Of a DNA stretch of 64,000 bases, positions 21,701 to 33,700 are shown piece by piece. The DNA is from Procambarus clarkii. Its lineage: Eukaryota; Arthropoda; Malacostraca; Decapoda; Cambaridae. The notes beneath the pieces were generated by a model, which made no database searches, was not told the origin of the DNA, and saw nothing but the letters and a program-made list of their open reading frames with translations. The position numbers and the translations under genes are program-made. Position 1 is the stretch's first letter, and every line of letters begins with the position of its first letter. The stretch lies in NCBI RefSeq assembly GCF_040958095.1, contig NC_091193.1:20452163-20516162 (forward strand), in the 5' to 3' direction.

Positions 21701-24700
21701 CTTATATTAACACAACACTAAAATTAACACTTAAAATTACTGTACAGTTCATTAAGCAAAGTTAGTTTTGACTGCCAGCTGCTGAAGCCTCACTGGTTGA
21801 AAGCATTTGGGTTGCCTGTGAGGCTTCGCTTGTTGAAGGCGCTTGCATGTGCCTCACTTGTTGAAGCGCTTGCATGCCCTCATTTGTTGAAGGCGCTTGG
21901 CTTGCCTGTGACGCCTCACTTGTTGAAGGCGCTTGGCTTGCGCCTCACTTGTTGCAGGCGCTTGGCTTGCCTGTGAAGCCTCACTTGTTGAAGGCATTTG
22001 GCTTGCTTGTGATGCCTCACTTGTTGAAGGCGCTTGCTTGCTTGCGCATCACTTGTTAAAGGCGCTTGGCTTGCCTGTGGCGCCTCACTTGTTGAAGGCA
22101 TTTGGCTGCCTGTGACACCTCACTGGTTGAACAACACATAACTTGTCTTTAATTGCTAGGACAACCTTCTTCCTCTTAACACCTCCAGAATGATTGATGC
22201 TGCTACCAGACATAGTCTTGGCCAAAAATGTTCAAAGTTACTATGAAAATAAAAAAGTTATTTAAAAAAATATTTCACTAATGGAGCAGCACTGTGACGC
22301 CGCACTGGTTGAGGTGTATAACAGTAACTTGTCTTTAATTGTTAGGACAACTTTCTTACTCTTAACACCTGCAGAAGGTTGATGCTGCTACCAGACATAA
22401 TCTTGGCCAAAAATGTTCAAAGTTACTATGAAAATAAAAAAGTTATTTAAAAAAATATTTCACTAATGACGCAGCACTGTGTGTAACACGAGGGACGGAT
22501 GCACATGGGTTGACCAGTGTTGGACAGGTCCACTTGGGCTGGGGCAGCTATAGCGCGTTACGTAGACCGCCAGGAGGAAAAAAACTCACAATATTTTTGA
22601 AGGAAACTTCAGCCTGTGCACATTAATTTTAGGAAACTTATTTATTTGTTATTACATAATTACTAGTACTTATTTCATTTGTTTTTGGGTATGATTAAGT
22701 GTTCTAAAATTAATGGTAATTCCTGTACCTAGGTGATCCCTTCCGACGCACCCCTCCCACCCTCCCGACACCACCCACCCACCCCACTTCTTCCTCCACC
22801 GTGCGTCTAGAGCCACAGACGGGATTAATACGGTATGGCCGAATATTCATCCGGCCAAACCAGCTTTTATCCGGTTCCTGTGGCCGTTTTGGCCGGATAT
22901 TGTGATAACTTTATCCGATCACGATTTTGGCCGTATAAGGGCGTTTTCCGGATGTTTGAATCCCGGATAATCGCGGGGTTACAGTATCTACATCATGTAT
23001 GGGAACTTTCTATATCAGATATGTGAACTTTCTATATACTGTACAGTGTGTGAATTTTCTGTACTGGTATATAAATTTTCTGTATTGGGTATATTGTGTT
23101 GCCTAACTCGAATGTATCAATTTGTCCCAGGACCAGCGATATATTTATCCCATGATCTTTGGAGAGATATATTTTCTGTTATCAGCATATATTTTTATGC
23201 CATAATTTGTTTTTGTTAGCACAAACTATAGGCATATACTTGCTCATGCAGTATTTTTATATTAAAATAATGCATGAAAAAGTAGTCTTAACCCTACCTC
23301 GTAGGGGCCTCGTAGCCTGGTGGATAGCGCGCAGGACTCGTAATTCTGTGGCGCGGGTTCGATTCCCGCACGAGGCAGAAACAAATGGGCAAAGTTTCTT
23401 TCACCCTGAATGTCCCTGTTACCTAGCAGTAAATAGGTACCTGGGTGTTAGTCAGCTGTCACGGGCTGCTTCCTGGGGGTGGAGGCCTGGTCAAGGACCG
23501 GGCCGCGGGGACACTAAAGCCCCGAAATCAACTCAAGATAACCTCAAGATAAGATAACCCTTAAATTGTGGATACAGACTTTCTGGGGCAGTCCCCTTGG
23601 TGGCTCCCTGATGCTATCTCACTGGGATTGCCCCGTAGTAATTGGTCACATCAGTCGTGAGTGTTGTGCTTGGCCTGCCGAGGACCTAGCCAAAACCTGG
23701 CTTCCCTCACGGAGGCGCAAGAAGCGAGTAACAATCTGCCATCCCACCAAAAGAGTCGGCAAAGCATTACAGATAATTGCAGGGTTCACAGAAAATAAGG
23801 CCTCGAATCAACTAAACAAGCATCTCTGCAGATAATTCACACAGTAAGAAGGTTCACTCAAAACTAACTCGATTAGATAAGAAATTAATTTAGTGAATTC
23901 TTTTAAATTAATATTATAGTGCTAATACTGTATAAGAATAAGTATAAGAATATAGTGCTAGTATATATAATAAGTATATATAATAAGTATAGTGCTAGTA
24001 TATATAATAAGTATAAGAATATAGTATAAGAATACTGTATAAGAATATAGTGCTAATACTGTATAAGAATTAGCACTATTATATATTATATAGTGCTAAT
24101 TATAATATTATGTTTATCAAATATCCCCATTATTAAATGGGGATTATGTATATTAATTATGAATATTATTAATTATCATTATGTGGCTTAAGGCTTAAAA
24201 TATGAAGACTAAACCACACACCAGAAAATGAGGAGACGACAACGTTTCGGTCCGTCGTGGACTTGTACACAGTCTTCATCACTGTCAGGATCTATGACAC
24301 TTACGATCGTTAAATAATTGCAGTTACTGTACTTTTTTTGTTTATCATTATTAAGTGATACTATGAGCATGAGCTGCATGGTAATGCTTATTTATGTATA
24401 GACTTATTCTTAAAATGTGTTTTGTATTAATAATAATGTACAGAATTTCATTGAATATACCTTTCAATCTGCAGCTATTATTACTCTTAGCACACTATGT
24501 GCACCACTATATCATTCTTGGCAATAATTCCCACTTTACCAATTCAAATTGCCTATAAATATGATTCTAACCTTGGTATTATACAAGTCTCACTCTAAAT
24601 TGTACCAAACACTTTTTTTTTTATTACACCACCAGGGCCACACAGAACCAATCACACACAAACAATTACAAGCCAACCATCCCTCGAAATAATTACTGCT

Positions 24701-27700
24701 TTTCAACATTTTCAGGGACAGTATTTTTATAAAGTGTGTTGGCGTGGCTATGATCCAAAAGATAGCTCATGGGAACCTTCTTCAAATTTGACTGGATGTG
24801 AAGATTTGCTATTAGAATTTTATAAATCAAGATTAAAAGAACAAGAAATAACTGAAACTAATGAGTAAGTACATTAAATCCATTATAGGAATTATTTCAG
24901 TTAAAAAATGTGGAGAGGGAAGGATTGCAGAAATCTTTTCTTTTGATTTGCTTGAGGTAGAAAAATATATAAATCATCCCTCAAATTTATGTTTGCATGT
25001 ACAGTAGGCCTTTATTAATTTTATTATTTAATTTATTTTTATTGCACACTAGAATCATGTACTGAAGTGTAGTGCATTATTGAGAACTGGAGCTCTGGTG
25101 ATTGAAATTGACAGATAACATGTCGCACCATGTTTATACTATGACCTCTCTGTTTATACTATGACCTCTCCCTTAGGTTTTCATTTTGAGTTTAATGTAT
25201 ACCTCTTTCACCTGCTTAGGTTATTCATGGTACAGTATTTTGAAAATAGGGTTTAAGGGTTGATTGCTTAAGACTTGGCATGCAAATACAGTGCTTGAAC
25301 ATATTTATAGGATATTAAAATTACAGTGTTGCACTATAAATTGTATATCCTCAATGTATTTGTGTGCCGAGTCTAAGGCAATCGGCCCCTAAGCCCTGTT
25401 TGTTTTGATCTTTTCAGATTGAATTATCAGGTGATGCCACATGATCCTCACAACTGGCATCTTATTCAAAAGGCCCTGTTTTCACACATAAGTAAACCAA
25501 GCCAGAAGGACTATCAGGAGGGTATAGCAATTTTGGTATCGTCAAAATTGCCTGCACCGAAGACACAGAAGGAAATAAAAGAGGTGGCAGATAAAGCTCT
25601 TGCTGTGAGGAAGGTGAGGTGAAGGCTTGTCTTTTGCAGCTCTGTATTTGTAAAAGTAATTGGTTTAATCAAGGTAACTTCCAGGACAAGTTAGTCTGGT
25701 GTCAACTACTAAATCTCGCTTCTTTACTCAGTTGCATTCTGCAGTTGGGGAAAATGTTATTGCTTTTGTTATTAAGGTATTTGCATAATTTTGATGCAGT
25801 CGTGGATAGTAAAATTGATAATTGAGTAGCCTATGTGCCAGACAGCATGTTTGTCAGCATTTTTACATATAATATATTGTACAATTATACTCGTAGTCGG
25901 TAAATAGTTTAGACATACTGTACTAACTCGCTGAGCTGTGTCTTTGTGTTTTTTTCTGTGTTAATATTTATTTTAAATATAATTTACTCGCCTAATATAT
26001 TTTTTCACATTTTTCTTTTAACAGAAGGACAAATATCATGCACTTCTCAAAACACTGGTGGTGGATTCCATCATGAAGGAATTAGGGGGCAAGCGTGAAA
26101 ATCAGCTGGCACAACTTCGTACCTGGGAGCGCAACATGAACAGGATCTGCTCTGATCCTGCAAAACTCATTGTAGAAAATCATGTTGATTTAGAACTTCC
26201 ACCCATGGACTTCATTTACATTAATGAATGTATAGTAAGTATTATAGTTAAACATCTTATTAATGAGCCACCAAATTTATTTGTATCCTATTAACTTTTT
26301 TGTCTCCTTTCCATTATGATTTTTTTTTTTTCAATCTCTTGGAAAACATCCTTTTATGTAGGCTTTAAACTTTAATTAATGTATTTTTTGCAAGGAAGAT
26401 CCTTGTGTTTTATTGAACTGTGTAGTCGACTGGAGGAAGCTTTTTAGCACCATATAATGTTTTGGGAGGGGGGGTAATTGCCTTAGCAGTATCTCAAGCA
26501 AATGATCATAATTGGACTTAAATTTCTACATAATTTACCTGATGAATGGGGATACTCCCAATAATCTCAGTTGCAAACAAAGCTGGAAAGGTTTTGCAGT
26601 GGAGCTAACTATATGGTTTCTGAGCAGATGTCTTATTATGGCAAATGTCTTTTAAGGCAAAATTATTCCCCTATCTCAAAGTTCAGGGGCAGACGACTTC
26701 TGACTTGTTGGCAGGCTTTGAATTGTCGATCTCGGCTTGTGTTAAGCTGTACCTCTATTTTCCTTGAAACACACATTGTCAGTCAACTTGCAAACAGGTC
26801 CACAGTTACTGTTGGAAGAACAGGTAGGAATTGGCGAGTTCATTCTTTTCCTAGAGGGATGATTTATGAGGAAAGACTGAATGAATTAAACTTCATATCG
26901 CTGGAAGACAGAAGAATGAGACATGATTATAACATAAAAAAAATTGCAGAGAAATTGTGAAAGCAAACAGGGACAGATTATTTCAAATAGATGGTACATG
27001 GGGAAAAAAGGTGCATAGATAATAATCAAGTATCCAAATGAGCCATGTATATATTCAAGAGATATTTTGTTCGTGCGTAAGAGCACTGAACAAGTAGAAT
27101 GCACCATAAAGTTTAGCGGTGGAGACGGATTCCAATCACAATTTCAAATATTGATATGATAGCAAAGCTCAACCTCAGTAAGTAAAATTAAGTACTCTTG
27201 CCCCACCCAACATAATGCACCTCCCACACTACCCATTCTTACTCCACTCACCCTACTTAACACAAACCCCCACAAGCCCCATTTTCTGCTCCATTTCTCA
27301 TGGACTTTGAGCCCCCCCCCCCTCCCCTCATTTTTCCCCTCAACTCGTACCCTAACCCATTCACCCAATTGTGCTTGCAGCAGTTGAACTTCAGCAATTT
27401 GCTCTTGACTTAATTATGTTATAACTTTTTGTATTTTGATGGGTTCTATTCAAAGTTTGAAATTAAATGTGGTGGAAACTTCAGGCATCTTGTCCATTCC
27501 AAGACTGGCATTTACTAATCGGTAATGACTACCGAGTGGTCCAATTAAGTTTCATTTAGTAAACTCCGTATTAATAATTGTGGTACAATTTTTATTATAC
27601 TGTAATTATTGAATGCTACTAATTTACTGTCATTGTTTACAAACCCTGAGATCTCAAGGAGCATTATGTCACATTTGTAACATTGTAACATTTTTACAAT

Positions 27701-30700
27701 GTTGTAACATTTTTACAATGTTACAAGTTGTAACATTTTACAAAATATATTAAGTATTGGTGTTGGAATATCATTCCTTTTATAATATTGATATCGTGTA
27801 ATACTGTATTGGTCAAAATATGGATATCAGTATACCTCTACTGTATATTGCTTCAGATGTAGTAGTACAGTACAGAACTTCATGTGTAGAGGTAATATGA
27901 TAGTGTTAAAGATGCAGTGGTTTCAAACTAGCTGTGTTTTGGAGTAATTTTAAATTAATAAAAATTAAGGGGATAAAACAGATGATTCATGAAAGATTAG
28001 GTACACCTCCCTTAAGTGCCTCGGTTATAAGCTATTATAGATTGTATTTGGTAGTTTTGGTTCTGAAATGTATTAGAGTTGGTCACTGACAAGTTGTAGT
28101 GTGAAAATTGGTGCTTCTGTCATACATGTAATATTTTTTCTCTTAACTGCTGCACTTATGGAAAAAAGTATTAAATTCTCAGCATGTAAGAAGAGGAGTG
28201 CTGAACATGGCAACATAAACAAGGTAATACTTCTTGCCTGACATACTCATATTTGACAACATAAATTATTGTATATAGCAGTCCATCTGTATACCGGGCT
28301 ACATATACCATGTCTAATCTCATATTGGTCATGAACTTTACACTTCTTTGTAGTAAACATTGTGGTTTTCGAATATCTTGACCTTAAATTTAGAAATGCC
28401 ATACTCTTCATTGTGTGTTTGTGATATTCCTAGGTCATGATAATCTAGTTGATGATCCATACATTCACATGATTTTTTAGCTTGTATTTCTTGAAGGGTG
28501 AGAATGTCCTGCTAAAGCTCCAGGCTGATCTTAAAAGCTACTGTAGTATAAAACTAGGTCAATGGCATATTTCCAGAATGCATACAATATTGGCCCATTG
28601 AGCATCGTGGTTTTCAGGGGGGAGCCCCCAGTAGCTTCCTGAAGCTATCTCACCGAGATTATTCCATGTAAATGGGTCACATCAGACAGATTTCTCTTTG
28701 GCCTAGCAGATACCAGAGCCAAAACCTGGCTCTCACAGAGTTCCAGAAAACAAGTGAACATTTACCACCACACCAGGAAAGCTTCCAGAAAGTCTGAAGT
28801 TTTGCAGACAACTGAAGGGTCAACACAGACCAAAACCTTGAAAATGGCAAACAACTTTGCAAACAATTCACATGGAATGAGAAACATTCAAAATTAACAT
28901 GAAACTCGTAGTACCGAATGCCACCACCAGGCGGTCTGGCTTCTGTGTGCAACCATCATCCATGTCAGATCTATTGCTGATTTCATGCTGGATACTTCTG
29001 TTCCAGGTCTTTCAGACATTTCAAGTCCACTCTGCTTCAAGCTAAATGCCATCCATCATTCTTGTTCATGTAGGGGCCATGTTTGTTCATCTGCTCTTTG
29101 AGGTCATGTTTGCTTGATTCTCCGTTCTATATTTTATTTTTTGCTTCGTGTGCATGTTTACTATCCAGTTTGTGTTGGCTTGGCTTTCCTGTCCCTGCAT
29201 TGACGGGATATTTACTTTGGTGTGTTCGGAAGTTAACCATTTTTGGGGTGTAGTCTCCTCTGGCAAGGAAGATGGTTTTGTGTGGAAGCCAGGCAGCCTG
29301 GTGGTGGCATTTAGTACTATGAGTTTCATGCTAATTTTGAATGTTTCACTAGTTCTGTACTTGCCTAATTGTGCTTGTGTAAATCATTTGCTGAGCTGTT
29401 TGGGATTTTCAAGGTTTTGGTCTTTGTTTACCCTCCAGTTGTGTGTAAAACTTCGCTGACTTTCTGAATGCTTTCTTTTGTGTGGTGGCTTATTGTCATT
29501 TGCTCAGTATGCCTCTTGAGGGGGCCAGGTTTTTGCTCTCGTCCTCGATAGGCCAAATAGAACTTCCCCTATCTGATGTGACCCATTTGCACTGAGCAAT
29601 CTCTGCGAGATAGCTTCAGGGAGCCACTGGGACTCATCCAGAGAGAGGCATTTCATTATCTTCAATGTTGTGTTTTGTTAATAGGTTCTTAGGAGGTGAT
29701 GTTTTGTTTTAATACAAGTCTTTGAGATGCTGCCTTATTTAGATACAGGATAACATAATGTTTTAAAGACAAAAATTGAACCTGGAAATGGAGCAAAATC
29801 ACTTAAATCAATGTAATAGCTTTGCAGTTCTTTATACATCTAGAAATTTTAAGCTGCATTATCTAATAATGAAGCTTACCTATCCTAATTGTATATTATT
29901 CTAATGTGGGATTTCTGTATTAGCTCCACAAAACAGAAGAAAGTTTGATGTGGAATTAACATTTCGTGCTATTATTACTAATGGGTGAATGTATACATAC
30001 GTACAGTCAATCTTGTTATCCATTTTCTCCCTTTTGTGGAGTTGGGGAAGTGGTAGCTCAGAGGAAACATCATATGTCAAGTGTATTAGATAATTTATAT
30101 TAAATTTGTATTTACTTCTTGAGTCCCTTTTAGTGCAGTATAATGTGTGTGTGTCAACAGGCTGGTGAAGGAGTGACAATACCATCAGACCCAGTTGTTG
30201 GATGTGAGTGTACCGACTGTGCTACTGACCACAAGTCTTGCTGTCCAAACCAGATGACCTCGTGGCTGGCATATAATAAGCAGGGCAGACTCAAGGTAAT
30301 CATGATTTAATCTCATATTTTAACAAATATTATTTAGACTAGAAAATATTTTAATAAATTAGAAGTAAAACAGTGTGAGGGGTTCACAGGCTTCTTTAGA
30401 TGCAAAATTATTAAATTTGACAAATTATTCATTTAACCCCTTAACTAAGGCTATTTTGCTTTTGCAGTTAAGGCTGTCGTGCTAAAAAAAAAATTGTCAT
30501 GCATTTGAATTATTATTTTTTGGATGTTAATTACATCCAGGAACTGTAAGAACCCAATTAAAATGTCTCTACCTCCTATGGTTTAATTGTAGTGGCCTAA
30601 AGAAGTTAGGATTTTCCATAGAAATGAGGCGAGATTCTGCACGGGAATAATTTTGCACATTTATTTTCAATGTTTGTCCCCTGATTTACTTAAATATATT

Positions 30701-33700
30701 TATTTTTATTCACATACATTACCACAAATGTAATTTCCAAAGTTTTACATAATGAACACAGTACCGCTATTGATAATGAACACAGTACCGCTATTGACAC
30801 ATTAATATAACATGTGCACCCCCCAAAAAATTAAATTAAATTGGAATTAAATTAAATTATAAATGTAAATATAAAATGTATGTGCATATATTTATATTGA
30901 CTGTAAAACCAGTATTTTCATAGCCAGTGCAATAGATTAAATAGAACTTCCAGTTTAAACATTTGTATGTCACTGTTGTCTCATTAGTGACGTAGAATTC
31001 TTCCTTTCGAAAGCGGAGCTCAATTCAATCAGAAAATTTTCCATCATATTTCTTACTAGGCTAAGTCAAAGCAACTATGCACAAGTGGTAAGGCATTTTG
31101 TGGCAGGGACATTGTGATTTGTAGACGTAAGACCTGAGCAATAGTAATATGCAATCCAAAATATACTACAGGTATGTAGGTTTCATTGTGCATCATTATA
31201 TACTGCAGAAAAAGATCATAATAATGTACCTACTTCTTACAGGTGTCATTGGGAACTCCAATTTATGAATGCAATAAACTCTGTAAGTGTGGCCCTAGCT
31301 GTATAAACAGAGTGGTGCAAAAGGGAAGGAATATCAGCCTGTGTATCTTCCGCACTGCCAATGGACGTGGCTGGGGTGTGAAAGCAATGGAGAATATTAA
31401 AAAGGACTCCCTAGTCACAGAATATGTTGGAGAAATCATCACATCTGATGAAGCAGAGCGCCGGGGAAAGATTTATGGTCAGTGGCATAAGTATTGGTTC
31501 CATAACTCCTGTGATTTTTACAGGATTATTAATCATTGTGATTTGTGTGGTATCTATGTGAAATTTGGATGATAGTGATATCTATGGTACCAAATGTTAT
31601 TAAGTCATGAATCCCCCAGGTAATAAGTTTTAGAATAATTTTAACACATTGTTGTAGAAGGGTAAAGATAAACCTTGGGTGAGACCTCAAACACAAGTAA
31701 TAAGCATTTCTGCAAAATAATTACACACACGACCTGATGCTGGACGATATTCCCAGTAGGCTCATTTGCATAAGATGGAAGTATTGCTCCTCAATAACGA
31801 CAATTCATCACATGAACCACTGGAGATATTTTATTTAAATTTGGCATGTTTTTGTCTTGAACAATGTTGCAATTTCTGCTTTTCTAATCTTTATTTCTAT
31901 TTACTCTTTATTCTTTAATTACTCATTTTTGTCTTGTCTCTCACCTTCAGTTTGCAGCCATGGAATCTGCTTTTTCATGCCATTGGCTGCGCTCTACTTC
32001 CATGTCCTACTAAAGCTCTTCCCCCTTATTATTTCTCCAGTTTGTAGAACACCATGCACAAGCTTAGCATTTCTAATGAATGGGGTTTGCTTACTTCTTA
32101 CATGATGATGTTCATTTGGGAAAAAAAATTTGCTCTAAGCTTCTTACTTTCTTCCTAAGTTGTTAATTTCCCATCAGTGTTTTCTCTGTTTCTGTTTACA
32201 GTTGTCACTTTTAACTTAATGTTATTTTATGTAATTTGAAGAATATTTAACAATGTTTTGTGTATTTGGAGACATTTTGTGTAGGAATCTTATTTCAAGT
32301 TTTGCATTTATTCTTCATACAGTACAGTGTAAATCATTTTACTATTATGGTACAAATTAAATTATTTAACCAATCATTAATTCTTTACACAGATGCTCAA
32401 GGTTGTACTTACTTGTTTGACCTGGATTATGATAAAGGTGACCAAAATCTATACACTATTGATGCTGCAAAGTGTGGTAATGTGTCTCACTTTATCAACC
32501 ATTCTGTGAGTTACTATTATTTTTTGTTAAGTGAAGAATGCTTTAAATGTGTGTGATACAAGAGCAGTGAGAGGCAGGTCTTAAATAGTGTGTTTACCAG
32601 AAAGCATGGGATAATGGTACTGTGCATAGAGAGAGAGAGAGAGCTGTGATGGTACCATAGTATATAAATATATAAAGAAGAAGTAGTAAGCTTAAGAATT
32701 ATGGAGGCATTAGTTTAAGTGTAGCAGTTAAAGTATATAGTAGGATAGTGATTAATGAGTATAGGAAATTTCAGAGAAATTGATTGATGAACAAGGTAGG
32801 TTGAATATCAGATACTTACACAGAGACCACTTGTATACAATGCTCGTATGAGATTGTAAGGTATGCATGAAATTGGAAAAACATATGACAAATTTAAATA
32901 GAGGAGTTTGGGGAGTAAGAAACATGTAGGGAATTGACCGAGTACTGGTAAATATTGTGAAAAGCTTCAAATGTAGAAAGTACTTCATACATAAAGACTT
33001 GATGATATAATGAATAACTGATTTGATATTATTTAATTTATATTTGTTATAGATATCACACAAGTTTGTATTAGTCTTATTTTACCTCCTCTCCTAACAA
33101 CAATACTACTACTTGATCAAATCCACAAAAGAACTTGCACAATCTCCACATAATATCCTCTTTTGAAGTATGGCAAAATTTCTTTTTCTATTTGTTTCCA
33201 ATAAGGCATAATCAGTCCAAAAAATCCTCATTATTTCTAATAAATACAAGATCCAATACACAGACAATGAGTCACAGTAACATGGCTGAAGATATGATGA
33301 CCAAACTACACATGAGAAAATGAAAAAAACGACAACGTTTCGATTTGTCCCGAACCATTATCAAGTCTTACTACTTGATAATGGTCCAGGATGAACTGAA
33401 ACATTGTAATTTTTTTCGTTTTCTGGTGTGTGATCCAGTCATCATTAGATCCAATAATGATGGAACATCCCTTTGCCCTATTCTTGTGGCCTTAGACTTT
33501 TTTAATTTTATTTATATATAAATGCCTCCGGGTTAAAATTCACTAATATGATGGTTCTTATAACTTCTGTTCATGTTGCCTTTGCCTTCAAATAAATAAA
33601 TTTTTATATTAAACTTACCGAATGTCAGCAATATGGGTTTATTGTGATCTGGCACCTATATTATCTCTTTTTGATGATCATTATTTCTCTCATTTGTCAT

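Larger units (their letters stand above)
21437..22984. mobile_element. pogo/Tigger-like DNA transposon, non-autonomous
   Basis: Starts CTGTCTCCACTCGATCATCC and ends in the complement of CTGTAACCCCGCGATTATCC (15 of these 20 positions agree by eye), flanked on both sides by TA. Internal ends carry several GGCCG and TCCGGAT motifs. There is no transposase ORF. The middle is filled by a minisatellite and a tandem duplication. In SUV39H intron 4, between the two chromodomain exons. Confidence 0.72.
21345..23100. repeat. TATGTGAACTTTCTATA minisatellite split by a transposon
   Basis: Degenerate 20-25 bp units (TATGTGAACTTTC, TATACCCAG) occupy 21345-21436 and resume at 22985-23100, so the DNA transposon landed inside the array. 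Confidence 0.75.

Noticed and set aside
21785-22135. CRISPR-like regular repeats
   Set aside because: Units are contiguous with no unique spacers, in a eukaryotic intron; a minisatellite.
23307-23377. Genuine host tRNA-Thr gene
   Set aside because: Attached SINE body and tail, with dispersed relatives of the body in this window, make a SINE head far more likely.
23159-23557. 132-aa open frame on plus strand
   Set aside because: The second half is the SINE, including its tRNA-like head; not a gene.
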